Of a stretch of DNA of 15,184 bases, positions 1 to 6,590 are shown piece by piece (the first letter of the stretch is position 1; each line of letters begins with the position of its first letter). Source of the DNA: Clostridia bacterium. GTDB lineage: Bacteria > Bacillota > Clostridia > Christensenellales > Borkfalkiaceae. Position numbers and translations under genes: made by a program. The notes beneath the pieces are model-generated. The model ran no database searches, was not told the origin of the DNA, and saw only the letters and a list, made by a program, of their open reading frames with translations. The stretch covers positions 1 to 15,184 of the forward strand of contig JAGCLN010000155.1 in the NCBI GenBank assembly GCA_017646945.1, in the 5' to 3' direction.

Positions 1-85
1 ACTCGGTCGTCAAAATCCTTTTTCAAAACGCGGTGGCCTGTGAAACAACAGGTGGTAGCAACGTCAAAATCTTTCAAAGCGGTTT
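1..85. repeat. Imperfect direct repeat with small hairpin at left edge
   Basis: A 19-base segment at 9-27 (GTCAAAATCCTTTTTCAAA) recurs at 63-78 as GTCAAAATCTTTCAAA, each followed closely by a GCGG-type tail. Between them, CCTGT (37-41) and ACAGG (48-52) can form a 5-bp hairpin. The second copy overlaps the end of rsmG. The array may continue beyond the left edge. No gene is recognised here; an open frame on the + strand through this stretch has no features I recognise. Confidence 0.4.
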
Positions 86-757
86 ACTCCTTTCTTTTCC
101 GTTTCCGCGGGGGTAATTTGCAGGCGTGGGGTTTACTTTATCTATAATATAGATAACTCTTTCACCACAATCGTTTGATAAACTATATCTATATTCGTTA
201 TTAAACTTTCCGCCAAGCACGTTGATTGCGTTTTTAGCAAGGCAAAGTTCATCGTTTACGCTCTTATACGCTATAAACTGACCGCCTTTTTTTATTAAAG
301 GAAGGGTATACTCAGATAAAGTGTTTAAAGATGCCACCGCTCTTGCGGTAACTATATCGAAACTCTCTCTATAAACCTTATCTTTACCAAGGTCTTCCGC
401 GCGCTTGTTTAAAACTACGCCGTTTAAGTTTAAAGTGGATATAACGTGTTTTAAAAACTCGCACTTTTTACCAACCGACTCTACCAAAGTAAACTTTAAG
501 TCATTCCTTTTTATCATTAAAGGCATTGACGGAAAACCCCCGCCTGAGCCTATTTCAACAACGCTTTTATTTTCACTAAACAAAAACGCGCCGTATAAAC
601 TATCTTCAAAGTGCTTAATCTCAATTTCTAAATCGTTTTTTATAGAAGTTAAGTTAAATTTTTCATTCCACTCTTTAAGTAAAATTAAGAATTTATAAAG
701 TTTTTCTTCTTCAGCTTTAGAAGATATTAAGTTTTTTTCTTTTAAAACGTCAAACAT
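74..757 (-). CDS. rsmG: RsmG, 16S rRNA (guanine-N7) methyltransferase
   Basis: Methylates N7 of a guanine in the 530 loop of 16S rRNA (G527 in E. coli numbering) using S-adenosylmethionine, in the cytoplasm. With the start chosen here the protein is 227 aa, close to the usual 210-240. Seen: the N-terminal helix with LLKEWNEKFNLTSI (26-39), the SAM-binding motif VVEIGSGGGFP (66-76), the FDIVTARAVA strand (133-142), and the family's C-terminal YPR...KPL tail. A longer frame opens at an ATG at 775, six codons upstream. I reject that start because it lies in the spacer of a consensus promoter and would not be transcribed. Neither start has a Shine-Dalgarno sequence. In many Firmicutes rsmG is followed by parAB; here parAB is about 11 kb away on the other side of the proposed origin. 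Identity is secure; the start is probable. Confidence 0.95.
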   Translation of the reverse strand: MFDVLKEKNLISSKAEEEKLYKFLILLKEWNEKFNLTSIKNDLEIEIKHFEDSLYGAFLFSENKSVVEIGSGGGFPSMPLMIKRNDLKFTLVESVGKKCEFLKHVISTLNLNGVVLNKRAEDLGKDKVYRESFDIVTARAVASLNTLSEYTLPLIKKGGQFIAYKSVNDELCLAKNAINVLGGKFNNEYRYSLSNDCGERVIYIIDKVNPTPANYPRGNGKERSKPL

Positions 758-763
758 ACCGTA

Positions 764-792
764 ATTATAACACATATTTATTAACTTTTCAA
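764..792 (-). promoter_or_regulatory. rsmG sigma-A promoter giving a leaderless start
   Basis: Read on the minus strand: TTGAAA (792-787), a 17-base spacer, then TATAAT (769-764), with a TG one base upstream of the -10 (extended -10). Six bases separate the -10 from the ATG at 757, so initiation at the usual distance of about 7 bases puts the first nucleotide at or next to the A of the start codon. There is no room for a ribosome-binding site. Confidence 0.75.
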
Positions 793-872
793 TTTTTATA
801 AACGTTATTTTTTCAACATTATTTATAACTTTGTTAATAAATTAAATTTTTAATTTAACTTTTTAAAAATCG

Positions 873-901
873 TTGATTTTTTAGTTATTATTATATATAA
901 T
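873..901 (+). promoter_or_regulatory. Candidate dnaN promoter
   Basis: TTGATT (873-878), 17-base spacer, perfect TATAAT (896-901). It would start a transcript near 908 with a leader of about 200 bases running through the unwinding element to dnaN. The AT-rich background makes chance -10 matches common, so this is moderate evidence. Confidence 0.5.
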
Positions 902-1040
902 ATATATGTTAATTACTACGCGCGTAAGTTAATAAATTGAAACCTTTTCAATATAAAATTTTTATTATCTATATTTTATCAACTTAACTATTTTTTTAAA
1001 ATTAAGCATAATAAAAGTGATTTTTAGGTTTTTTAATATT

Positions 1041-1082
1041 TTATTAACATTTCAACGTCCCCTACTATTACTACTACTTATA
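1041..1082 (+). other. Origin basal unwinding element with DnaA-trios
   Basis: Degenerate DnaA-box-like sequences (TTATTAACA 1041-1049, ATTTCAACG 1049-1057) run into a CCCC cluster (1059-1062). Then come triplets CTA CTA TTA CTA CTA CTT (1062-1079) and an AT-rich stretch. The complementary strand reads as 3'-GAT-type trios, the single-strand DnaA loading track known from B. subtilis oriC. The order (boxes, GC cluster, trios, AT-rich DNA, dnaN) is the same as in B. subtilis. The dnaN ribosome site begins about 10 bases after it. Confidence 0.7.
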
Positions 1083-1106
1083 TCTTAAATAAAGGAGAAT
1101 ATAAAT

Positions 1107-2207
1107 ATGAAGTTCGTTGTGAACGGTTCAAATTTAAGCGAAGCGGTTGCAAAAGTTGTTAAAGCAGTATCAAATAAGACCACTAACCCAATACTAGAAG
1201 GTATTAAACTTTCAGTTAAGGGTGATGAACTTACTTTGATTGCAACCGATACTGAAATTTCTATTGAAAAAACTATATCTGCGTCTACTTATACTGAAGG
1301 TGAAACAGTTGTTCCAGGTAAAACTTTTGCAGAGTTTGTTAAAAAGATTGAAGACGAAGATGAAATTGAATTTACTTTAATAGAAAACGAACTTAAAATT
1401 AACTACGGTTCAAGCGAAGGTTTTATTCAAACTTTTAAAGCGGAAGAATTTCCTATTATAAATAAAGATATTAAAGAAAAATATTTTTCTTTAAAACAAA
1501 AAGATTTAAAAGAAATTATCGCAAAATCAAGTTTTGCTTGCTCGCAAGACGATGCAAGGCCTTTACTTAAAGGTTGTTTACTTGAAATTGAAAATGATGA
1601 AATAACTTCTATCGCGCTTGACGGGTTCCGTTTAGCCCTTTTTAGAAAGAAGATTATTGAAAAGAGTGAAAACTTTAAAATTATAGTAACCCAAAGAACT
1701 TTAAACGAAATCGTAAGAATTTTAGATAACGATGAAGACGTGGTTACTATTATCGTTCAAAAGAACGTTTTAATGTGTGAAGTAGACGGAACCGTTCTTA
1801 TTTCAAGGCTTTTAGAAGGCGATTATATTGATTATAAAAATATAATTAAAGAAGACCACGTTACGCTCGTTAAAGTTAATAAAAATCAACTTTTAACAGC
1901 TATTGAGAGAGCGTCTGTTTTAAACAGCGATATTAAAAAGATTGTAAAGTTTGATATTAAAGAAAATTATATGACGGTTTCTTCTTCAAGTGAAGTAGGT
2001 AAGATGAGTGAAAACGTTCTTATAAACCTTGAAGGTAAAGATTTAACAATATCATTTAACTCAAAATTCGTTATTGAAGCAATTAAAGCGATTGACGATG
2101 AATTTATTAATTTATACTTCATAAATAAGATAAATCCTTGCGTAATAAAGCCTTATTCCGGCAATGATTACTTATATCTTATAGTTCCTTTAAGAATAAA
2201 CGCGTAA
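1107..2207 (+). CDS. dnaN: DnaN, DNA polymerase III beta sliding clamp
   Basis: Ring-forming clamp that tethers the replicative polymerase to DNA; acts as a cytoplasmic homodimer. The 366 aa match the family length and the chain spans the usual three clamp domains of roughly 120 residues each. Seen: the N-terminal MKFVVNGSNLSEAVAKVVKA, the TNPILEGIKLSV region (27-38), the ARPLLKGCLLEI repeat of the same fold in domain 2, and the C-terminal YLYLIVPLR that ends clamp proteins. The start has AAAGGAG (1091-1097) nine bases upstream. In most Firmicutes dnaA lies just upstream and recF downstream; here neither does. Upstream is the oriC-like DNA and downstream is rpmH, with no terminator between, so read-through into rpmH is possible. 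Confidence 0.98.
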   Translation: MKFVVNGSNLSEAVAKVVKAVSNKTTNPILEGIKLSVKGDELTLIATDTEISIEKTISASTYTEGETVVPGKTFAEFVKKIEDEDEIEFTLIENELKINYGSSEGFIQTFKAEEFPIINKDIKEKYFSLKQKDLKEIIAKSSFACSQDDARPLLKGCLLEIENDEITSIALDGFRLALFRKKIIEKSENFKIIVTQRTLNEIVRILDNDEDVVTIIVQKNVLMCEVDGTVLISRLLEGDYIDYKNIIKEDHVTLVKVNKNQLLTAIERASVLNSDIKKIVKFDIKENYMTVSSSSEVGKMSENVLINLEGKDLTISFNSKFVIEAIKAIDDEFINLYFINKINPCVIKPYSGNDYLYLIVPLRINA

Positions 2208-2212
2208 AAGGT

Positions 2213-2241
2213 TTGACAAAAAGGAAAATAAAAAGTATAAT
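2213..2241 (+). promoter_or_regulatory. Consensus promoter of rpmH operon
   Basis: TTGACA (2213-2218), a 17-base spacer and TATAAT (2236-2241): a full consensus sigma-A promoter starting 6 bases after the dnaN stop. Initiation near 2248 leaves a leader of about 32 bases with GGAG at 2267-2270. Such strength suits the high demand for a ribosomal protein. Confidence 0.9.
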
Positions 2242-2279
2242 TTGAAAGCACGAAAAAAAACTTATAGGAGTTTATTATT

Positions 2280-2414
2280 ATGAAAAGAACTTACCAACCT
2301 AAAAAAAGACAAAGAAGTAAAGTACACGGCTTTAGAAAAAGAATGGCAACCAAAAACGGCAGAAACGTTTTAAAGAGAAGAAGAGCGAAAGGTCGTCATA
2401 AACTTTCCGCATAA
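2280..2414 (+). CDS. rpmH: Ribosomal protein L34 (bL34)
   Basis: Small basic protein of the large ribosomal subunit. The frame encodes 44 residues, the usual length, starting MKRTYQPKKRQRSKVHGF and ending RRRAKGRHKLSA, both diagnostic for L34. GGAG lies nine bases before the ATG. It is the first gene of an operon with rnpA, nine bases downstream. The pairing rpmH-rnpA is one of the most conserved in bacteria. Confidence 0.98.
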   Translation: MKRTYQPKKRQRSKVHGFRKRMATKNGRNVLKRRRAKGRHKLSA

Positions 2415-2423
2415 TTTATAATT

Positions 2424-2747
2424 TTGGAAACAAGACTTAAAAAACAAAAAGATTTTGACGCTGTTTTTAATAAAGGGGATAGAATTTATACCCAAACTTT
2501 AACTCTTTTATATTCTAAAAGGGAAAGTTTTAAGTTTGGTATAAGTCTATCTAAAAAACACGGCAAAGCCCATATAAGAAACCGTATTAAAAGGCTTATA
2601 AGGGCGTGCGTTCGTGAAGTTATTAAAGACGGCGTTAATCCATATTATATAGTTGTTTTACCCAAAATAAGAGAGATTTATGATTATCACGAATTAAAAA
2701 AGGATATTTTATTTTCTCTTAAAAAAGGAAAAATTATAAGTGATTAA
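2424..2747 (+). CDS. rnpA: RnpA, protein subunit of ribonuclease P
   Basis: Binds the RNase P RNA and helps cleave 5' leaders from pre-tRNA. The 107 aa are typical. Seen: METRLKKQKDFDAVFNKG at the N terminus, and the basic signature helix IRNRIKRLIRACVRE (about 50-64) that contacts RNA and the tRNA leader. The start is TTG, nine bases after the rpmH stop, and no Shine-Dalgarno is visible, so translation probably depends on coupling to rpmH. The last codons overlap yidD by 8 bases. Confidence 0.96.
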   Translation: METRLKKQKDFDAVFNKGDRIYTQTLTLLYSKRESFKFGISLSKKHGKAHIRNRIKRLIRACVREVIKDGVNPYYIVVLPKIREIYDYHELKKDILFSLKKGKIISD

Positions 2748-2982
2748 GAGTATTTTAACGGTATTTATAAAATTTTACCGTGCATGTTTAACTCACGTTT
2801 TAAAATCAAATTGCATTTTTACACCCACTTGTTCCGCCTACGCACTCGAAGCGCTTAAAAAACGCAACGTTTTTGTAGCAATAGGGCTTATTATTTGGCG
2901 AATTCTTAGGTGTAATCCTTTTTCTGTTGGCGGATACGACCCCGTACCCGATAGTAGAAGACAGAAAAAGTTTTTAATGTAA
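2740..2982 (+). CDS. yidD: YidD, membrane protein insertion efficiency factor
   Basis: Small membrane-associated protein thought to help YidC-dependent insertion. The 80 aa carry the family signature: FIKFYRACLTHVLKSNCIF followed by TPTCSAYALEAL (28-39), then WRILRCNPFSVGGYDPVP (53-70) with the conserved cysteines. The start is GTG inside the end of rnpA, an 8-base overlap that suggests translational coupling. Its place between rnpA and yidC is the standard arrangement. Confidence 0.96.
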   Translation: MIKSILTVFIKFYRACLTHVLKSNCIFTPTCSAYALEALKKRNVFVAIGLIIWRILRCNPFSVGGYDPVPDSRRQKKFLM

Positions 2983-3008
2983 ATTTTAATTTATAATTTA
3001 AGGAAAGT

Positions 3009-4322
3009 ATGGAATTTTTAAACATTTTAGCAGAAACAATAAACGTTTACGACGTGAATTTGCAAAACGTTGAACTTACCGGTCTTACTAAACTCGTTTC
3101 CAACGTTATTGATTTTTTCTCGTTCGGCGGATATATTGCCGTTGGTATTTTGTTATTCTCTTTAATCTTAAAGATAATACCACTACCTCTTGATATTTAT
3201 TCAAGAGTTGCAAATAAGAAGAATGCGCTTCGTATGGAAAGAATGCGCCCTGAACTTGAAAAACTTCAAAAACAATACGCTAACAATAAAGAACTTTATC
3301 AAAAGAAAATGATGGCTTTATACAAAAAGGAAGGTTATTCTACTTTCGCTTCTTGTTTACCCACTATTTTCACTCTTGTTTTCTTTATTTTAGTAATTTC
3401 GGCGTTTAACCAGTTCTCAACCTATTCAAAAGTAAAAGTATTTAACGAAATGGCTATATCTTATAGTGATAGTATTAGATATAACGAAAACGTTAAAGTT
3501 TACGAGTGTGAAGTTGAAGGAAAAGAGCCCTACGTTTATTACGACCACGATAATAACCCCGATACCGCGTTAGTTGTTATGGTTGACGCAAACAATCAAC
3601 CAATTTACGACGAAGCAAGGCTTGTTACCGACAAGTCTACTATGACAAGGGATAAAATCAATTTATACAGATACACGGTTGAAAGTGAAGAAGTTCTTAA
3701 CGATGTTGAACTTATCGCGCAAAATAAGGCTGCCGATAGATACTTTGAATTAGCAGGCAACCAAAAGTTTTTGTGGGTTAAAAATATTTGGATAGAAGAC
3801 TTACCGTGGAAAAAAGCTTTCGTTTCAAGCGATGCTTATAAAACTATCTTTACCTACACCAAAGGTTGTTCTTGCAAAACTAATGAAATTAAATCTGATA
3901 TTACCGTAGAAGGCGTTTACGAAAAACTCACCGGTTCACCTAGACTTAATGAAGTTAAAAGTCAACCCAACGGTTATATGATTTTGGTATTATTATCAAT
4001 CGGAAGTATGATTCTTTCTCAATTAGTTCTTACCAAATCACAAAAAGCGCAACTTGAACTTCAATCGGTAGACCAAACTGCCGCTCAAACTAACAAGATG
4101 ATGACTTGGATGATGCCTGTAATGTTCGGTGTGTTCTCGTTTATGTACACGGCTTCGTTCTCACTCTATCTTATAGTAAGCACTTTATTTAGTATGCTTT
4201 CAACTATAATTATCAATAAAATCGTTGAAAAGAAGTTTATCAAGGACATTGAAAAGCAAGAAGAAGAAAAGAACAATAAAAGATACGCTTATTTAAGCAA
4301 AAATAAAGACAAAGAAAATTAA
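3009..4322 (+). CDS. yidC: YidC/SpoIIIJ membrane insertase with large insertion
   Basis: Inserts and folds membrane proteins, alone or with SecYEG. Inferred layout: TM1 (41-62), cytoplasmic charged hairpin (66-110), TM2 with the SCLPTIF segment (115-136), extracytoplasmic region with the conserved FLWVKNIW (254-261), TM3 (322-342), TM4 and TM5 (about 366-404), then a basic, charged cytoplasmic tail. At 437 aa it is much longer than usual Gram-positive YidC (about 250-290). The excess is about 115 residues between TM2 and FLWVKNIW and about 55 between FLWVKNIW and TM3, the latter with a CSC motif at 287-289. The groove arginine of the family appears to be Lys55, which keeps the charge. I see no lipoprotein signal (no early lipobox Cys), unlike SpoIIIJ. 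AGGAAAG immediately precedes the ATG. Located between yidD and jag as usual. Confidence 0.95.
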   Translation: MEFLNILAETINVYDVNLQNVELTGLTKLVSNVIDFFSFGGYIAVGILLFSLILKIIPLPLDIYSRVANKKNALRMERMRPELEKLQKQYANNKELYQKKMMALYKKEGYSTFASCLPTIFTLVFFILVISAFNQFSTYSKVKVFNEMAISYSDSIRYNENVKVYECEVEGKEPYVYYDHDNNPDTALVVMVDANNQPIYDEARLVTDKSTMTRDKINLYRYTVESEEVLNDVELIAQNKAADRYFELAGNQKFLWVKNIWIEDLPWKKAFVSSDAYKTIFTYTKGCSCKTNEIKSDITVEGVYEKLTGSPRLNEVKSQPNGYMILVLLSIGSMILSQLVLTKSQKAQLELQSVDQTAAQTNKMMTWMMPVMFGVFSFMYTASFSLYLIVSTLFSMLSTIIINKIVEKKFIKDIEKQEEEKNNKRYAYLSKNKDKEN

Positions 4323-4339
4323 GAAGGTATATTTTAATC

Positions 4340-5128
4340 ATGGCTATTTTTAACGGAAAGACGGTTGAAGATGCTATTAAGTTAGGTCTTTCAACACTCT
4401 CTATAAGCGAAGACCAAGCCGTGATAACCGTACTTGAAGAACCGCAAAAAGGTTTCTTGGGTATTGGTGGCCACGATGCAAAGGTCGAAGTTAAAGTAAA
4501 AGAAAACGACGGGGAAAGAGCCGCAAACTTTTTAAGCGGTATCTTTGATATTTTAAAAATCCCTGCAACTACTAACCTTGTTGAAAACGGTGACAAAATC
4601 GTTATTGACATAATTACCACTACCCCAACTGCAATTATAGGTTATCGTGGCGAAGTGTTAGATGCGCTTCAAACTTTAGCCGGCGCTACTGCAAACATCG
4701 GGAACGACGAGTATAAGAAAGTGGTAGTAAACTGTGAAAGTTATCGTGAAAAGAGAGAAGAAACTTTAAGAACTTTGGCTCAAAGAGTGGCTGATAAGGC
4801 GGTTAAGTATGGTAGAAAGTTCTCTCTTGAACCTATGAATTCTTTTGAAAGAAAGATTATTCACTCGGCACTGACCGATAATGAAAAGGTTAAAACCGAA
4901 TCGCAAGGCGTTGAGCCTAACCGTTATATCGTTGTTGTTCCTGAAAACTATAAAGAAGGAACAGAGATTGAAGTTTACGGTAAACAAAAAAACGCTTCAA
5001 ACGATAAAAAGCCCCGTGGCGGTAAGCGTGATAATCGCGACCGCAAGGAAAAGAGTGAAGTTATCCGTTTAGAAAAGAAAACTATCGGATACGGTACTTT
5101 CCTTGGCAATAGTTTGAAAGAAGACTAA
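4340..5128 (+). CDS. jag: Jag/KhpB RNA-binding protein (Jag_N-KH-R3H)
   Basis: RNA-binding protein of the KhpA/KhpB type, linked in Gram-positives to cell-size and division control; partner genes usually include yidC. The 262 aa show an N-terminal Jag domain (1-50, FNGKTVEDAIKLGL and KGFLGIGG), a KH domain (about 65-135) with the GYRGEVLDALQ loop (101-111), and an R3H domain with RKIIH (171-175, Arg-x3-His). A basic linker (about 215-245) and a conserved-looking end YGTFLGNSLKED follow. The nearest ribosome site, AGAAGG, is about 12 bases from the ATG, a long spacing. It is the last gene of the rpmH operon and is followed by a terminator. Confidence 0.95.
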   Translation: MAIFNGKTVEDAIKLGLSTLSISEDQAVITVLEEPQKGFLGIGGHDAKVEVKVKENDGERAANFLSGIFDILKIPATTNLVENGDKIVIDIITTTPTAIIGYRGEVLDALQTLAGATANIGNDEYKKVVVNCESYREKREETLRTLAQRVADKAVKYGRKFSLEPMNSFERKIIHSALTDNEKVKTESQGVEPNRYIVVVPENYKEGTEIEVYGKQKNASNDKKPRGGKRDNRDRKEKSEVIRLEKKTIGYGTFLGNSLKED

Positions 5129-5146
5129 TTTGATAAGACTACGTTG

Positions 5147-5174
5147 GCGAGCCTTAATAGGCTCGCTATTTTTT
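5147..5174 (+). terminator. Terminator after jag, abutting MATE ribosome site
   Basis: GCGAGCC (5147-5153), loop TTAATA, GGCTCGC (5160-5166), then TA and a run of six T (5169-5174). The AAGGAG ribosome site of the next gene begins at 5175, directly after the T run. Confidence 0.85.
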
Positions 5175-5184
5175 AAGGAGTTTT

Positions 5185-6546
5185 ATGTCTACCGCTATAC
5201 ATAAAAATGAAGTTAATATGACTACTGGGCCTATCTTTAAAGGCCTACTAAAAATTGCCGTTCCTATAATGGTAATGAACGTATTACAGTCTATATTTAA
5301 CTTTTTAGACTCAACGATGCTCGGGCGTTTCGTTGGTGACGTTGGCGTTGGGTCGGTTGGCGCTTGTTCAACCTTAATTTCTTTAATAACAGGGCTACTT
5401 ATCGGCGTTGCAACAGGTTCAAATATTATAGTTGCGCGATTTATCGCTAAAAAAGACTATGAAAGGGTGGAAAGAACGATAGGAACGTCAATACTGTTTG
5501 CGATAGTGGGCGGTATAGTTTTACTAATAATAGGCGTGCTTATGGCAAGAACCTTTCTCGTTTGGATGAATACGCCTGCTAATAGAATTGACGGAGCCGT
5601 AACTTACTTTTCTTTATATTTCTGCGGTTGCCCTATATTATTAGTATATAATTTCTGCGCGGCAATCCTTCGTTCTGCGGGCGACTCTAAAAGACCTATG
5701 TACTTTTTAACGCTCGGCGGTATTATAAAAGTTATATCTAACTATTTATTTTTAAAATACACGAGTTTAACCGTTGAAGGCGTTGCGTTCGCAACCGTTA
5801 TTTCTTGGTTTATTGCAGGCGGGCTTTGTTTTTACGTTTTATTAAAGGGTGAAGGCTCGGTTAAACTTAAATGGTCAAAGCTTAGGTTTTATAAAGACGA
5901 ACTCTTAACTGTTTTAAGAATCGGCGTTCCAACCGGTATCCAAACGGCGACTTACAGTTTTGCAAACGTTATCATAGCGTCAACCGTTAACACTTTTGGC
6001 GACCACGCTACCGACGGTATTGCAATCGCTAATACCTTTGACGGTATCATTTATCAAATAGCGTACGCGCCTTCGCTTGCGGTTATGCCGTTCGTTAGCC
6101 AAAACGTAAGCGTGAATAGCCCTAAACGCGTTAAGCAAACCCTTTTCAAAGGTTGCGCTATAACTATTATGTTTTGCGCGGTTGCAGGTTCGTTATCGGC
6201 AATATTCTCGGGGCAACTTTCGTCAATAATGTCTTCAACGCCTGAAGTTATTGCTTTCTCTAAACAAAAAATGATAATAATTTCAAGCACCTATTTTATA
6301 TGCGGAATTCAAGACGTGTTCGGCGCATCGCTTCGCGGTATGGGCAAAGCTATTATCCCAACGATTTCTTCCTTAGTATTTATGTGCGGATTAAGATTCA
6401 TCTGGGTTTACTTAATATTCCCGCTCTGCCCGAACTTAACCTTCTTATACTTGGTTTGGCCTGTTGGTTGGGTTCTTGCAATCATAACCTTAGCAATATC
6501 CTTTGCAATATTCTTTAACAAACTAAAAAAAGGTGAACTAAAATAA
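5185..6546 (+). CDS. MATE-family multidrug/toxin efflux transporter
   Basis: Integral membrane antiporter of the MATE family, using a Na+ or H+ gradient to export organic cations or other compounds; the substrate cannot be told from sequence. The 453 aa fit the 12-TM family. Seen: the opening helix MVMNVLQSIFNFLDSTMLGR, in which MATE proteins have N..D and G-R, the TGLLIGVATGSNIIVARFIA segment (helix 2), the LRSAGDSKRPMYF motif (164-176), and its counterpart in the second half, ASLRGMGKAIIPT (386-398). AAGGAG lies four bases before the ATG; a second in-frame ATG (codon 12) has no better site. The gene starts 18 bases after the jag terminator, leaving no room for a separate downstream promoter. 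Confidence 0.93.
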   Translation: MSTAIHKNEVNMTTGPIFKGLLKIAVPIMVMNVLQSIFNFLDSTMLGRFVGDVGVGSVGACSTLISLITGLLIGVATGSNIIVARFIAKKDYERVERTIGTSILFAIVGGIVLLIIGVLMARTFLVWMNTPANRIDGAVTYFSLYFCGCPILLVYNFCAAILRSAGDSKRPMYFLTLGGIIKVISNYLFLKYTSLTVEGVAFATVISWFIAGGLCFYVLLKGEGSVKLKWSKLRFYKDELLTVLRIGVPTGIQTATYSFANVIIASTVNTFGDHATDGIAIANTFDGIIYQIAYAPSLAVMPFVSQNVSVNSPKRVKQTLFKGCAITIMFCAVAGSLSAIFSGQLSSIMSSTPEVIAFSKQKMIIISSTYFICGIQDVFGASLRGMGKAIIPTISSLVFMCGLRFIWVYLIFPLCPNLTFLYLVWPVGWVLAIITLAISFAIFFNKLKKGELK

Positions 6547-6570
6547 AAAACCGCCCGATTGGGCGGTTTT
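6547..6570. terminator. Bidirectional terminator between MATE and SDR genes
   Basis: Perfect 10-bp inverted repeat AAAACCGCCC / GGGCGGTTTT with a GATT loop, A-run on one side and T-run on the other. It starts right after the MATE stop and lies 20 bases past the SDR stop, so it can end both convergent transcripts. Confidence 0.93.
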
Positions 6571-6590
6571 AAATTGCTTTTTACTTTAAA

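Larger units (their letters stand above)
781..1106. other. oriC: Proposed oriC region between rsmG and dnaN
   Basis: About 330 bp without an ORF, strikingly AT-rich, between divergent rsmG and dnaN. It contains an unwinding element at its dnaN end (separate entry), several 7-of-9 matches to the DnaA box TTATCCACA (TTTTCAACA 810-818, TTATCAACT 976-984, TTATTAACA 1041-1049), a 10-bp GC palindrome TACGCGCGTA (917-926) and a 7-bp-arm hairpin ATTGAAA/TTTCAAT (936-952). Location beside dnaN and divergent flanking genes fit the Firmicutes origin. No perfect DnaA box was found and dnaA is not present in the window, so the call is an inference. Confidence 0.65.

Noticed and set aside
1..85. CRISPR array at the left edge
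   Set aside because: Only two imperfect copies of unequal length, no uniform spacers and no cas genes.
405..698. 97-codon plus-strand frame within rsmG
   Set aside because: Opposite strand of a conserved gene, with no ribosome site or recognisable motif.
758..775. Longer rsmG start (six extra codons)
   Set aside because: The extra ATG lies between the -35 and -10 of a consensus promoter, so it would not be in the transcript, and RsmG homology starts at the second Met.
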